The position numbers were made by a program, and so were the translations under genes. From positions 124,001-188,000 of the forward strand of contig NZ_JAMXEX010000001.1 of assembly GCF_025370775.1 (NCBI RefSeq): a stretch of 64,000 nt of DNA. Direction: 5' to 3'. Below are positions 13,620 to 23,731 of this stretch, one piece after another. How positions within the stretch are numbered: position 1 is the stretch's first letter; the number at the start of each line of letters is the position of its first letter. Below the pieces are notes generated by a model. The model did not search any database. It was given only the letters and a program-made list of their open reading frames with translations, and was not told the origin of the DNA. This DNA comes from Ancylothrix sp. D3o. Lineage in GTDB: Bacteria > Cyanobacteriota > Cyanobacteriia > Cyanobacteriales > Oscillatoriaceae.

Positions 13620-14735
13620 CTAGGTAAGCCTTGGAACCTCTGCTTTTCCGCTGACATTCCCTGCATAATTTTTGTATAAAACTTGCACGTCGTGGCCTGT
13701 AATTGGGGCAACCTGCAAAGGGTGCATTCCCGCTACTAAACAATGGGACACAAATGTGTGGCGAGTGTTGTAGGGCTTACGAAAAGGAATTCCCGCTTCG
13801 GTTAAAATTGTTCGCCACGCTCTACGACAAAAATTATTTGCATTAATAGGTTTACCTTTTGGAGAAACAAATATTAAATCATTGGCAGAGAAAATAGCTG
13901 GCTTAATTGATGATAAAAATTCTCCTAGTTCTTGATTACAGGGAAAGATTCTATCTTTGTGATTTTTGGCTGGTTTTTGCTGGCCGTTGGTTATTATTTC
14001 ACCTACCCAGATATGAGAAAAATTATCAGCGATATGTCGCCAGCGTAGCCCTACGGCTTCACCAGTACGAAAGCCTGTTAAAAATAAAAATCGGACATAG
14101 TTATAATAAAAGCAATAGTCCTTGTGATTTTCAAACCCTTCTAAGATTGCTCCAATTTCTTGCTTAGAAAAAGGTTTAGGCGGTTGTTTCGTACCTGTTT
14201 TTATAAACTTTGCATTGATTTCGTCCCATATATTGCTAGGTACAAGATTTTCTTTGATAGCCCATTTCCAGGCTGCTTTTAAGATTGCCAACCTGTCTCG
14301 TATGGTGCGGGGTTGCTGAAATTGTTTAAGGTATTCAATAAATTTTTGTGGGATTAATTCTTGTTTTTCGCTTTCAAATGTCCGTAGATGATTAACGAGT
14401 GCGGAGTATTTTTGTATAGTGCGAGGGTCTAAGTGTTTGCAGTGCTCTGTATATTGTTGCAAGATTGCGCTGGGGGAAGGTTCTTTTTTTGGTTCCGATT
14501 CCGCTTTAAGTTTTGTGCTGACCTTCTCTCGGTACTTGGCGAGCGATCCGTCAAAGTTCCCTGAGTTGATGTCCAATTCTATTGATATAGCCTTTGCCTG
14601 TGCAAATTTTCTGTTTTGGGGATTGTCGGGGATTCCCAGATAGAGGGTATACCTTTTGCTTTCTACCTGCCAGCGCAATCTTAGCCGGGACTTGTCTGCG
14701 GTTATGGCGACGGTTCCCTTTGGAGTCTTTGCCAT
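13620..14735 (-). CDS. Tyrosine recombinase (phage-type integrase)
   Basis: 371 residues from the ATG at 14735. A TTG-started extension to 14768 would run through the direct repeats. The N-terminal arm-binding and core-binding regions precede the catalytic domain with the first Arg in TGFRTGEAVGLRW, a Lys in the beta-hairpin region, the second Arg in PYNTRHTF, a following GH, and the nucleophile Tyr in VLYKNYAG. The usual first His of HxxR is Tyr, as in some cyanobacterial integrases. The gene starts 149 bases from a tRNA-Ala 3' end, so the tRNA is the likely attachment site and the enzyme the integrase of this element. Confidence 0.9.
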   Translation of the reverse strand: MAKTPKGTVAITADKSRLRLRWQVESKRYTLYLGIPDNPQNRKFAQAKAISIELDINSGNFDGSLAKYREKVSTKLKAESEPKKEPSPSAILQQYTEHCKHLDPRTIQKYSALVNHLRTFESEKQELIPQKFIEYLKQFQQPRTIRDRLAILKAAWKWAIKENLVPSNIWDEINAKFIKTGTKQPPKPFSKQEIGAILEGFENHKDYCFYYNYVRFLFLTGFRTGEAVGLRWRHIADNFSHIWVGEIITNGQQKPAKNHKDRIFPCNQELGEFLSSIKPAIFSANDLIFVSPKGKPINANNFCRRAWRTILTEAGIPFRKPYNTRHTFVSHCLVAGMHPLQVAPITGHDVQVLYKNYAGNVSGKAEVPRLT

Positions 14736-14738
14736 GAT

Positions 14739-14868
14739 TTCTACCAATTTTCTACCAATTTTTTGCAAAGCCTAGGATTTGTAAGGCTTTTAGGAGACAA
14801 AATTCTACCAATTTTCTACCAATTCTCTACCAAATTGGGTTATTTGGGCTCTTGTTTTTCTACCAATG
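14739..14868. repeat. Direct repeats TTCTACCAATT between integrase and tRNA
   Basis: Six copies of TTCTACCAATT or a close variant start at 14739, 14750, 14803, 14814, 14825 and 14858. Copies within the first pair and within the triplet are spaced exactly 11 bp, one helical turn. A related CTCTACCAACT occurs inside the tRNA. The layout resembles arm-type integrase binding sites beside an attachment core; that role is inferred. Confidence 0.8.
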
Positions 14869-14883
14869 AACCCTGAAAACAAT

Positions 14884-14955
14884 GGAGAATAGGGAACTCG
14901 AATCCCTGGCCTCTGCGGTGCGATCGCAGCACTCTACCAACTGAGCTAATTCCCC
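14884..14955 (-). tRNA. trnA: tRNA-Ala (anticodon CGC)
   Basis: 72 bases that fold as a cloverleaf: acceptor GGGGAAT with ATTCTCC, D stem GCTC/GAGT, anticodon stem CTGCG/CGCAG with loop ATCGCAC, T stem AGGGA/TCCCT with TTCGAGT. The G3-U70 pair, the identity element for alanine, is present. The anticodon CGC maps to 14920-14922. CCA is not encoded. The octamer GCGATCGC, common in cyanobacteria, overlaps the anticodon arm. Its 3' end faces the integrase, so it is the likely integration site. Confidence 0.95.
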
Positions 14956-15096
14956 GTGACTGCCAAACTCTGCAACAAGCAAATTTTGGTCACATCTTTA
15001 AAAAGTACAATATAACCTGCTACTTGTCAAGCCAAGAGAATAAAAATTTCCTAACAATAGCAGCCGGCACCTGAGAGAATTTTAGATGCAAAAATT

Positions 15097-15822
15097 TCAG
15101 ATTTGAGCTTTTAAAGGCTCAGTCCCCTCCCCATAAAACTGCAAAACCCTCTCTAACTCCAGATCCGCAAAACGATCTATCACCCAAGTCGCCTGTCGGT
15201 GGATCATGTGAAACGGATAACTATTCGCCACCCCCACCACCGGCATCCCCGCCTGCTGCCCCGCCTGAATTCCTGCCGGCGTATCCTCAAACACCAAACA
15301 ATTCTTTGGCGACAAATTCAACTCAGGGTAACACTCATTTAAACGCTTAACAGCCATCAAATAGCCATCCGGTGCCGGCTTACTTTTTGTAACATCCTCC
15401 GCCGCCACAACCACCGAAAAATATTGCGCCAAACCGGCACGACTTAACACATTTTCCACCTCCACACGCAGCGCCCCCGTCACCACAGCCAACTTCAAAC
15501 CGGCTTCTTGCAACCTTAAAATAAAATCTTGCAACCCCGGATAAATTGGCAGCACTTCCAAACTTCCCAGCTTCTCCAAATACGCCGCATTTTTGCGAGC
15601 AATAAGCTGATCCAAATACGCCTCAGTCACCACCCGATACCGGCTATTTAGCAACTCGGCAATACAAACCCGATCACTCCTCCCCAAACAAACGTAGCGA
15701 AACTCATCACGCCTGGGACGCAAATTTTCCGAAATCAGCAATTCTTCAATAAGCTGCTCGTGAATTTTCTCGTCATTGATAATCACACCATTAAAATCAA
15801 ACAAAACTGCCTTAATACTCAT
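15097..15822 (-). CDS. HAD-superfamily hydrolase, beta-phosphoglucomutase-like
   Basis: 241 residues with the motifs of subfamily I HAD phosphatases: FDFNGVIIND (nucleophilic Asp), VVTGALR (Thr of motif II), SKPAPDGYL (Lys of motif III) and VFEDTPAGIQAG (acidic motif IV). A helical cap (about 15-90) follows motif I. The general acid position is Asn in DFNG rather than the usual Asp, so mutase or phosphatase activity may differ from the family norm. First chromosomal gene beyond the tRNA. Substrate unknown. Confidence 0.85.
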   Translation of the reverse strand: MSIKAVLFDFNGVIINDEKIHEQLIEELLISENLRPRRDEFRYVCLGRSDRVCIAELLNSRYRVVTEAYLDQLIARKNAAYLEKLGSLEVLPIYPGLQDFILRLQEAGLKLAVVTGALRVEVENVLSRAGLAQYFSVVVAAEDVTKSKPAPDGYLMAVKRLNECYPELNLSPKNCLVFEDTPAGIQAGQQAGMPVVGVANSYPFHMIHRQATWVIDRFADLELERVLQFYGEGTEPLKAQI

Positions 15823-15958
15823 GTCAATTCAATTATCCGGGGGCCGCTACACCTTCCACCACACCTCATCCCCAACTTTACAAAACTTTGTCCAATTTAG
15901 CAACATTTACCAGCCCCAAAACTTCTCTAATCCCATAAAACCCGCTTCTCCCATACAG

Positions 15959-16303
15959 ATGAACCCAAACCCCATCAAAATTCTGGCCTTATTTTTGTTA
16001 ATTTTCAGCTATCCCTTACCCGCCTATAGCCAAAGCCCAATCAAACTAGGCGGCAAAGAATACCCCATTTTAAACGAAGTTCAAATCACCATCAGCCGAA
16101 ATCAATTAAATTTGCCGGTGAGCCACTATACCGACAAAACCCCCAATCAAAGATATGAATTCATAAAATTTTTACCTATTCTCACCCAAGAAGAAGAAAT
16201 CGCCCCCCCACCTGCCGGTAGACAACTTTACCGGCTTGTAGAAATTTACGACTCTCAAACCCAAAAAACCCTCCAAGTCGCCATTCCCCTCAAAATTGAA
16301 TAG
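15959..16303 (+). CDS. Small exported protein of unknown function
   Basis: 114 residues when started at the ATG at 15959. That start gives a clean signal peptide: a short polar N-terminus, a hydrophobic core (ILALFLLIFSYPL) and a cleavage site near AYSQS. The longer frame would overlap the HAD gene on the other strand. The mature part (about 90 residues) is strand-rich and polar, with no recognised family. Divergent from the HAD gene. Confidence 0.7.
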   Translation: MNPNPIKILALFLLIFSYPLPAYSQSPIKLGGKEYPILNEVQITISRNQLNLPVSHYTDKTPNQRYEFIKFLPILTQEEEIAPPPAGRQLYRLVEIYDSQTQKTLQVAIPLKIE

Positions 16304-16330
16304 AATATATCTTACATTTTTTTGTCGTAA

Positions 16331-16972
16331 TTACCCTTTTTCTTTTTCAACATAATTCAAAGACTTTTTAGCAATTACAGTGCCATAAATTGTCACCCCA
16401 ACCGTCGCCAAAAAACCAACTCCTCGGATAATCCATTCCGCAGGAGTAACCGGTTGATTTTGCAAACCAATCGAAGTAAAATCCTTAACCAAAGACCCCA
16501 AATAAACATACATAACCGTCCCCGGTAGCATACCCAACCAAGACGCAAAAAAATAATCCCTCAAAGAAACTTTAGTTACCCCCAAAGCATAATTTAACAA
16601 ATTAAAAGGAAACACAGGAGACAACCGGCACAACCCTACAAACTTCCAAGCCTCCGCCGCCACAGCGCCATCAATTGCCTTAAATTTCTGATTTTTGGCA
16701 ATTTTTTGTTCTACCCAACTTCTCGCTAAATACCGGCCAATCAAAAAAGCCGCAACCGCCCCTAAAGTTGACCCAATCGAAACATAAACAGAACCCCGAA
16801 CTACGCCAAATAAAAACCCAGCCCCCAGAGTCAACAACAACCCCGGAATAAACAAAACCGTAGCCAAAACATAAACGCCAATAAAAATAAACCCACCCCA
16901 AAATCCCAAACTGCCAATCCAAACAATTAAACCCGTAAAAAACTCTTGAAAAGGTAAATAATTCAGCATCAA
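16331..16972 (-). CDS. TVP38/TMEM64-family membrane protein
   Basis: 213 residues with five or six hydrophobic segments. The family signature is visible: GFLFGVVRGSVYVSIGSTLGAVAAFLIGRYLAR-type Gly-rich stretch (about 65-95), and PVFPFNLLNYALGVT followed by the re-entrant-like GMLPGTVMYVYLG (about 125-160). Members are inner-membrane proteins related to DedA/VTT lipid scramblases. It converges with the small exported protein. Confidence 0.9.
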   Translation of the reverse strand: MMLNYLPFQEFFTGLIVWIGSLGFWGGFIFIGVYVLATVLFIPGLLLTLGAGFLFGVVRGSVYVSIGSTLGAVAAFLIGRYLARSWVEQKIAKNQKFKAIDGAVAAEAWKFVGLCRLSPVFPFNLLNYALGVTKVSLRDYFFASWLGMLPGTVMYVYLGSLVKDFTSIGLQNQPVTPAEWIIRGVGFLATVGVTIYGTVIAKKSLNYVEKEKG

Positions 16973-17122
16973 AACAAACCCCTATAGAATCACACAAGCC
17001 CAAAAAAATAAGTTTATCCTCGGCCATTTTTTAACTTTTAACCTTCATTTAATCTCCTAAGTAGGATGCAGTATCTCACCGTTTAGAAGGTTAACTAATA
17101 CTACCCCAATTACCCAATTTTT

Positions 17123-18130
17123 TTATACCAAAGCCCCCCCACAACTGGAACCAGACCCCGCAGTACAACCATAACAAAAATTAGCAGTTTGCACATCCTC
17201 AATTAAATCTAAACGCCCCGCATCCAACAACATCCCCAGGGTTATATTTTCCCCAGCCTTATTGCGGGCCGGCAATTTCTCCATCTGATTAAAATCACAA
17301 TCATAAATATTACCTAAAAAATCCACAGACAAATGATTGCGGCACATCAAATTTTCAACCGTCGCCCCATTAAAATTGTTCTCCAAAAAGCCCAAATAAG
17401 GCTCCATCAGGCCGCGATGCTTTAAATGAAACTTACTTCGACCAATGGGTAAATTAGTAATCGTAAAAAGTTGATTAAAATGGATGCCAAAATGCTCATT
17501 AAGATAAGCTTTATAAGCTTTTTCTAACTTACCTTGTTCTGGTGGAAGCGAAAATTTATCCTCATTCAAAGGAAGCGGAGGATTATAAACCAAATCAAGA
17601 ATTAAACTCGGATCTGAAGCATAACCCAGCCGGTTTAACCATTGCAAAGCCCGAATTGAAGCATCAAAAACACCAGACCCCCGCATCTTATCAACATTAT
17701 CCGCCAAATAACAAGGCAAACTAGCCACAACCCGTAATTTATTGGCAGCAAAATAAATTGGTAAATCCTCAAAACCAGGCTCAAAATAAATCGTCAAATT
17801 TGAACGCACAATCACTTCTTTACCCGCCTTCCTCGCCGCTTCTACAATAGGTTTAAACCCAAAGTTCATTTCCGGCGCACCGCCTGTCAAATCAACGGTT
17901 TTAATTTGCTCAAAACGCTGGATAATTTCAATTAATTGCTGACAAACAAGCGGGGAGAGTTCTTCAGTGCGTTTTGGCCCAGCCTCGACATGACAATGGC
18001 TGCAAGACAAATTACAACGCCGGCCTAAATTTACCTGCAAAACAGAAATCGGCCTCTTCTTTAAACCCCCAGCAACTTTAACATCAAACGGCGTAACAGC
18101 CCGAACAGAAAGCGGTTGAATCATCTCCAA
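17123..18130 (-). CDS. arsS: Arsenosugar-biosynthesis radical SAM protein ArsS-like
   Basis: 335 residues. The radical SAM cluster motif is CNLSCSHCH (CxxxCxxC, about residues 38-46), followed by GGAPEMN. The C-terminal part contains CRNHLSVDFLGNIYDCDFNQM and ends CYGCTAGSGSSCGG, cysteine sets typical of ArsS/DUF3641 proteins. In cyanobacteria ArsS works with ArsM on methylated arsenic to make arsenosugars; no ArsM is in this window. Two starts (residues 1 and 3) are equivalent. Family assignment is strong, substrate follows from the family. Confidence 0.85.
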   Translation of the reverse strand: MEMIQPLSVRAVTPFDVKVAGGLKKRPISVLQVNLGRRCNLSCSHCHVEAGPKRTEELSPLVCQQLIEIIQRFEQIKTVDLTGGAPEMNFGFKPIVEAARKAGKEVIVRSNLTIYFEPGFEDLPIYFAANKLRVVASLPCYLADNVDKMRGSGVFDASIRALQWLNRLGYASDPSLILDLVYNPPLPLNEDKFSLPPEQGKLEKAYKAYLNEHFGIHFNQLFTITNLPIGRSKFHLKHRGLMEPYLGFLENNFNGATVENLMCRNHLSVDFLGNIYDCDFNQMEKLPARNKAGENITLGMLLDAGRLDLIEDVQTANFCYGCTAGSGSSCGGALV

Positions 18131-18240
18131 ATCCTAAAACTAACTTTAAAGATAAACACATTTTACTCATAGAGCAATCCACCGTTTAAGAAAATATACC
18201 TAAATTGGGGCCAACCCCGGTAATACAAGGTTTTTTATCA

Positions 18241-21200
18241 TTAACGCCAATCACCCTGAACAGTAAAAGCAGCCCAATAATAAGGAGAACGCCAATTTTC
18301 AGACTTCCACATTTCTAATTGTGCCTCTCTTAATGCCGTAGCTGGATTTTGTTTTTTTTGCAACATTTTTTGATAAAATTTAGCCATCAATTCCGAAGTT
18401 GCCACATCATTTACACTCCATAAACTAACAACTACTCGTTTAGCCCCTGCATACATAAAGCCTCTTGTCAACCCCACTAAGCCTTCACCTTTGACATTTT
18501 CACCAAGGCCAGTTTCACAAGCACTTAATACTACCAATTCTGCCGGCAAATTAAGATTAAAAATATCTTGAAGCCGTAAAAAACCATCTCGAATTTTACC
18601 ATTTTCATCATACAAAGACAAAACAACGCCAGACAATTCTGGGTTCACCGGATCTAGTAAACCATGAGTAGCTAAATGGACGATTTGATATTGTTCTAAA
18701 TTCGGACTCGTAGCAATTTCACGAGAAGCCTTAAAATCTAAAGCTTGTAACCGGCTATCTTCTGGAACTAAAGCTAGGATTTTTTCTGCTTCAGTGCGAG
18801 TGAATTTTAGCCGGTCAAATACCACTCCTCCTTCCCCTAAACCTAAATTTCGACTAGCACGAGTTAAAGCAGAATTTACTTCGGTTTCTGGCTTTTCTTG
18901 TTGCCTATTTGCCAGACGAGAATCATTCAAATTAAACACAGGATCGGCAATTACTGCCAGAGTTTTAGCAGCCGGAGTGCGGTTTTCAAATAGTCGTCTT
19001 TGAATCGCAATAGTGGAAGCAGAAGGAAGGGTAACAATTTCGTTTTGAACTAAAAGCGGATTTGCCGGATTAGATGGTATTGGTAGGGCTGCAAACGGCA
19101 CATATTGTAAAGCTCCATCTCCCACAATTATTAAGCGTTTATTGGCTAATTGATTGGCAATGGGAGATAAAAGTATTTGGCTTAATGGCAGGCCGATTTC
19201 CAGATTTGCCCCGCTATTTTGAGTGACTGATTTGCGGAAAGTTTGAACAGCAGCTTCAATTTCGCTTTGTTTAGGGAGGACATAACTATTAATGCTGTTT
19301 TTGGTGACAGCCCAAAGATAACTGCGTTCTTCCCCCAGGGAATATTGTAAAAGCAGGGTATTTTCATCCAGTACCTCTTGTTGAATTTGTTGTAATGTCA
19401 AAGGTTGAGGATATTTGAGAGCAGCATAGCGGGGACTATTTAGGCGAATTTGGGCTTTTATTTGGTCGATTTGAGTGAACAGAGAGTTAGATTGCTGGAC
19501 AATTTCCTCAAGTTGTTTTTGGGTATATTGGCTGTTTAAAAATTCGTGCTTACGACGTTCAATGGTGTTGAGTTGCTGTTGTAAATTGCGTTCTTTTTCT
19601 AGGAGTTGAGGGTCTACACCTTGTCGAATATTTGCCCCCGCTTCTGTGAGGAGTTCCAGAAGACTGCGGGCGCGGGCACGTTCGCTAACGTGAAGTGCTA
19701 TAGCGTCGTAGTCTTTTGATGGCTTTTGTTGATGCAATTGCATTAACAAATCTATGTACAACTGATAGTAACTTTGAACAGTTGCAAAGTAGGAAGCCCG
19801 AAGTTCTTGGCTACCTATTTTGGTGCGGAGGTCTTCAACAATAGTGATAGCAGATTCAATTTTGGTGAGTGCAGTGTCGAGATTGCCTCTATCACGTTCT
19901 AAGTCAGCCATATTGAAAAGAGTCCTGGCTTCTCCACCTCTATCTCCCACCGCCCTTAATAGAGGTAAAGCTTGGTTGTAGAACTCCAATGCCTTTTGTT
20001 TTTCTTGGAGGTCGTCGTAAACAAGGCCAATGTTGTTGAGAGTCCTGGCTTCTCCACGTTTATCTCCCACCGCCCTTCTTAAAGGCAAAGCTTGGTTGTA
20101 GAACTCCAACGCCTTCTGTTTTTCTTGGAGGTCGTTGTAAACAAGGCCAATGTTGTTGAGAGTCGTGGCTTCTCCACTTCTATCCCCTACTGCCCTTCTT
20201 AGAGGCAAAGCTTGGTTATAGAACTGCAATGCCTTCTGTTTTTCTCCGAGTTCGTTGTAGACACCGCCAATGTTATTGAGAGTCGTGGCTTCTCCACCTT
20301 TATTTCCCAATGCCTCTAACATAGGCAAAGCTTGGTTGTAGAACTCCAACGCCTTCTGTTTTTCTCCGAGTTCGTTGTAGACAGCGCCAATGTTGTTGAG
20401 AGTCCTGGCTTCTCCACGTTTATCTCCCACCGCCCTTAATAGAGGCAAAGCTTGGTTGTATAACTCCAATGCCTTCTGTTTTTCCCCCAGGGACTCGTAG
20501 ACAGCGCCAATGTTGTTGATAGTGGTGGCTTCTCCACGTTTATCTCCCACTGCCCTTAACATAGGCAAAGCTTGGTTGTATAACTGCAATGCCTTTTGTT
20601 TTTCTCCGAGGTCGTCGTAGACAAGGCCAATGTTGTTGAGAGTCCTGGCTTCCCCACGTTTATCTCCCACAGCCCTTAACATAGGCAAAGCTTGGTTGTA
20701 GAACTCTAACGCCTTCTGCTTTTCGCCCAGAGAGTCGTAGACAAGGCCAATGTTATTGAGAGTCGTGGCTTCTCCACCTTTATTTCCCACTGCCCTTCTT
20801 AAAGGTAAAGCTTGATTGTAGAACTCCAATGCCTTTTGTTTTTCTCCCAGAGAGTTGTAGACAACGCCTATGTCATTGAGGGTATTGGCTTCACCGCTTT
20901 TATCACCCACCGCCCGTAACAGAGGCAAAGCTTGGTTGTAGAACTCCAATGCTTTCTGCTTTTCTCCGAGGTCGTCGTAGACATTGCCAAGCCTAAAAAG
21001 AGACTTAGCTTCTAAGCCAAGATCACCGGCCTGCTTAAAGAGTCTAGCAGCTTCTTCAAATTTAGGAATTGCCTGTCTCAGCGATTCTGCTGTTGCCTGC
21101 TGATAGAGTTTCATTGCTTCCTTAAAAACTTGTTCAGCAGCATTAGAATTAACCGGCCCCTCAGCAATCAAAACCCCACTCAAACTATCCTTAAAAACTG

Positions 21201-21327
21201 GAGATAATGATTTAGGTGTTGCCATCCCAGACTCTGACAGAAACACCACAATCATCGTCCCTGATCGGGAAACTTTCTTAACTAACCGCCAAACCATTTT
21301 TTTAGCAATTTGTGTTTTACCCATCAC
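18241..21327 (-). CDS. TPR-CHAT protein, caspase-like peptidase domain
   Basis: 1028 residues. A hydrophobic N-terminal segment (about 22-32) may anchor or export the protein. Residues 107-466 are nine nearly identical 40-residue TPR units ([26 protein letters not shown]), then a degenerate tenth. After a helical linker (about 500-680) the CHAT domain spans about 710-1028, with the catalytic pair in HLATHG (His near 888) and LSACETG (Cys near 937). CHAT domains are clan CD proteases related to caspases. The upstream gene encodes a caspase homologue 37 bases away in the same direction, so the two form an operon. A proteolytic cascade is inference. Confidence 0.9.
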   Translation of the reverse strand: MMGKTQIAKKMVWRLVKKVSRSGTMIVVFLSESGMATPKSLSPVFKDSLSGVLIAEGPVNSNAAEQVFKEAMKLYQQATAESLRQAIPKFEEAARLFKQAGDLGLEAKSLFRLGNVYDDLGEKQKALEFYNQALPLLRAVGDKSGEANTLNDIGVVYNSLGEKQKALEFYNQALPLRRAVGNKGGEATTLNNIGLVYDSLGEKQKALEFYNQALPMLRAVGDKRGEARTLNNIGLVYDDLGEKQKALQLYNQALPMLRAVGDKRGEATTINNIGAVYESLGEKQKALELYNQALPLLRAVGDKRGEARTLNNIGAVYNELGEKQKALEFYNQALPMLEALGNKGGEATTLNNIGGVYNELGEKQKALQFYNQALPLRRAVGDRSGEATTLNNIGLVYNDLQEKQKALEFYNQALPLRRAVGDKRGEARTLNNIGLVYDDLQEKQKALEFYNQALPLLRAVGDRGGEARTLFNMADLERDRGNLDTALTKIESAITIVEDLRTKIGSQELRASYFATVQSYYQLYIDLLMQLHQQKPSKDYDAIALHVSERARARSLLELLTEAGANIRQGVDPQLLEKERNLQQQLNTIERRKHEFLNSQYTQKQLEEIVQQSNSLFTQIDQIKAQIRLNSPRYAALKYPQPLTLQQIQQEVLDENTLLLQYSLGEERSYLWAVTKNSINSYVLPKQSEIEAAVQTFRKSVTQNSGANLEIGLPLSQILLSPIANQLANKRLIIVGDGALQYVPFAALPIPSNPANPLLVQNEIVTLPSASTIAIQRRLFENRTPAAKTLAVIADPVFNLNDSRLANRQQEKPETEVNSALTRASRNLGLGEGGVVFDRLKFTRTEAEKILALVPEDSRLQALDFKASREIATSPNLEQYQIVHLATHGLLDPVNPELSGVVLSLYDENGKIRDGFLRLQDIFNLNLPAELVVLSACETGLGENVKGEGLVGLTRGFMYAGAKRVVVSLWSVNDVATSELMAKFYQKMLQKKQNPATALREAQLEMWKSENWRSPYYWAAFTVQGDWR
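19930..21009 (-). repeat. Nine 120-bp coding repeats (TPR array)
   Basis: Nine units of 120 bp, encoding 40 residues each, are highly similar in DNA, not just in protein. This points to recent unequal recombination or gene conversion, and the copy number may vary among strains. Confidence 0.9.
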
Positions 21328-21364
21328 CGCACCTCAATTTAATTTCTGTAACCACAAACTACCT

Positions 21365-22558
21365 TTAAGCCATCAAACGTAACGGCGTTCCTTCTGCCAC
21401 CGGCTTCTCAATCTTTGCCTGCGCCACTAACCCATCCCGCGCCAAAACTTTCACCTGTCCTGTACCATTACTAGCTGTAAAAATTGTTCCCGTTGTCACC
21501 TTCCTTAAATCAACTCCCCCTAACCACAAAACAGCATTATCCCCACTCACTTTTGTAACAATTGCCTGGGCTGGAGACTTCGGAGAATTAATAAAATAAG
21601 GCGGTTGTACTTGATAGTCTCTCCCCACTTTAACTTCATAGCGAGGCACTTGCTTAAATCTTTCAGGAATCTCTGAGAGAACCTTTGGGAAAATTCGCTC
21701 AATATTACTATCCTCTTGCCACAAAAAATGAGTAAGCAAATAAGTAAATAACCCGCATTTAAAACCATTAACATTCATTTCTCTCGCCAATTGGGTTGGC
21801 GATGTTGCAGCTAAAACCTTTCCTTTTGCCACCCCTTGCCGATAGCCTTTCACAAAATCTTCTGGCGACATATTCAACCGGCTTAACCACTCTTTCTGAT
21901 AAGCTTTTTCCTGATTAGAAACGAGAATTTTTTTCCCACCCTCGCGGGAACGAACCCTCGCATCCCTCGTAGCACCACCGGCAAAACAACTATCTAAAAC
22001 AACCGTCACATTTTCCGTTTTCAGCGCCGACATTAACAAAAATAAAGTATGCCCCATAATATCGGGCACAGCCCCCCCCACTTCGGGATAACCCGCCGGC
22101 AAACTCCCATCCACCGGCACAAAAGTTCCATTTAAACCTTCTTTTCCAGGTTCAACTACAATCGGGTTAGGGTCAAAAATTTGCGAACCATGTCCAGAAT
22201 AATGATAAACTACCACATCACCCGGTTTAGCTTGTTTAATTAAAACTTCTTCAAACGCCGTTAAAATTCCTGCCCTTGTCGCTTCTTTATCAGCCACAAC
22301 ATAAATATCTTTTGGATTAAAACCAAAGCGATGAATTAGTAAATTTCTTTGCAATTCAATATCATTGAGGCATCCCTCTAGGGGTTGCGAAGTATATTGA
22401 TTGATGCCAACGAGTAAAGCAAGTTTGCGCGGCGTATTTTGGGCTAAAACTTGACTGTAGCTTTTAACTTGCTTTTGAAAAACAAGCTGATTGATTCCAA
22501 CCGCAGCCAGTGCAGATCCGGCACCTTGTAAGAAATGACGACGAGTTGTATTAGTCAT
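21365..22558 (-). CDS. Caspase-family (peptidase C14) protein with Tat signal
   Basis: 397 residues. The N-terminus has a twin-arginine motif (TRRHFLQG) and a hydrophobic stretch, so export is likely. The p20-like domain (about 44-300) contains LALLVGINQY, the catalytic His in YHYSGHGSQ (H123) and the catalytic Cys in VVLDSCFAGG (C191), the dyad of metacaspases and orthocaspases. A C-terminal part (about 310-397) forms a separate strand-rich domain. It is the first gene of the two-gene operon with the TPR-CHAT protein. Confidence 0.92.
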   Translation of the reverse strand: MTNTTRRHFLQGAGSALAAVGINQLVFQKQVKSYSQVLAQNTPRKLALLVGINQYTSQPLEGCLNDIELQRNLLIHRFGFNPKDIYVVADKEATRAGILTAFEEVLIKQAKPGDVVVYHYSGHGSQIFDPNPIVVEPGKEGLNGTFVPVDGSLPAGYPEVGGAVPDIMGHTLFLLMSALKTENVTVVLDSCFAGGATRDARVRSREGGKKILVSNQEKAYQKEWLSRLNMSPEDFVKGYRQGVAKGKVLAATSPTQLAREMNVNGFKCGLFTYLLTHFLWQEDSNIERIFPKVLSEIPERFKQVPRYEVKVGRDYQVQPPYFINSPKSPAQAIVTKVSGDNAVLWLGGVDLRKVTTGTIFTASNGTGQVKVLARDGLVAQAKIEKPVAEGTPLRLMA

Positions 22559-23029
22559 ACTGAGAGAAGTTAAAGGATTGGAACCCGTGAGCGTGTGGCA
22601 TTTATAGCACCAATTTTAAGGACGTCAACACCGCAGCGTCAAACAAATTAATAAAATATAACTTTACAGTTCTGTAAGTAGATGAACATAAATAAAATCT
22701 AGGTTTGTCTTAGAGATCAAGCCCTCTTAGTGTAAGGTTATGGCGCTAAAGCGCAACTACATACCGAGAGAGCGATCATTGCCAATACATACCGGCATTA
22801 CCAGCGCAACTACAACATACCGGCTAGTACGAACTCAGACTTTTTTAGTGGAATTTTGCCGGCCTACTTCCACATCTGCAAAAATTATCACACCTCTGGA
22901 GTTACCCCAAAAAGATTTATAACCCTGCCATTACAAAAACCCAAGTGTTATAAACCCCACCCCTCAAACAAAACTAAAGCATTAGAATAACTTCTGGCAA
23001 AAAATTGGCAACCATCAGGACGACACGCC
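22559..23029. promoter_or_regulatory. Intergenic region with dispersed repeat half
   Basis: 471 bases between divergent genes, so it should hold both promoters; none is clear enough to place. The stretch 22743-22763 (GCGCTAAAGCGCAACTACAT) is one half of the palindrome found at 26707-26740, and a shorter copy (GCGCAACTACA) lies near 22804. No gene is visible. Confidence 0.5.
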
Positions 23030-23728
23030 ATGATCAAACTCGCCCCCCTTTACCCAATTATCCATCAAATCTTAAAACCAACCTTTCCCACCTGCCTGTG
23101 GAGTGGCACCGAGCACAGCCCCCACATCGCCCTCACCTTCGACGATGGCCCACACCCGCAACACACCCCAAAACTCCTAGAAGTCTTAGACAAACACAAC
23201 ATAACCGCCAGCTTCTTCTGGCTAGGAACCTGCATACAACGCTCACCCAGCATAGCCAAACAAGTGTACGAACGCGGACACTGGCTAGGCTTACACGGAT
23301 GGACACACCAAGCCTTTCCCAGCCTTAGCCCCAACCAACTCAAACAAAGCCTAGAACAAACCCAAACCGCCATCGCCAAAGCCTGCGACCTCGACCTAAA
23401 TTATGTGAGAAAAAACATCAGAGACGTCCGCCCCCCCAACGGAATATTCACCCCCCAAACCCTGCAACACCTGCAACAATGGAACTACCGGCCGGTCATG
23501 TGGAGCGTAGTACCCGAAGACTGGGTAAGACCCGGAGTATCCATAGTCCTAGAACGAGTCATACAGCAAGTCAAACCAGGCTCATTAATCGTTTTGCATG
23601 ACGGATACTGCGGCGGAGAAGACGTCACCGAAACCGCAGCCCTTCTCATTCCCCGCCTACTGGATCAAGGCTATAAATTCGTCAACATCGATCAACTATG
23701 GTCATGCCAACAAACCCATCCGCGTTAA
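23030..23728 (+). CDS. Polysaccharide deacetylase (NodB family)
   Basis: 232 residues. The NodB motifs are present: LTFDDGPHPQHT (metal and catalytic Asp, D38/D39), LHGWTHQAF (the two metal-binding His), RPPNG-type motif 3, motif 4 around MWSVVPEDW, and LIVLHDG near the C-terminus. Family members remove N-acetyl groups from peptidoglycan or other amino-sugar polymers. There is a short hydrophobic N-terminus but no clear signal peptide. Monocistronic; a dispersed repeat follows the stop. Confidence 0.88.
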   Translation: MIKLAPLYPIIHQILKPTFPTCLWSGTEHSPHIALTFDDGPHPQHTPKLLEVLDKHNITASFFWLGTCIQRSPSIAKQVYERGHWLGLHGWTHQAFPSLSPNQLKQSLEQTQTAIAKACDLDLNYVRKNIRDVRPPNGIFTPQTLQHLQQWNYRPVMWSVVPEDWVRPGVSIVLERVIQQVKPGSLIVLHDGYCGGEDVTETAALLIPRLLDQGYKFVNIDQLWSCQQTHPR

Positions 23729-23731
23729 TCT

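Noticed and set aside
19930-21009. Regular repeats that might look like a CRISPR array
   Set aside because: Units of 120 bp are in frame and encode TPRs; there are no unique spacers.
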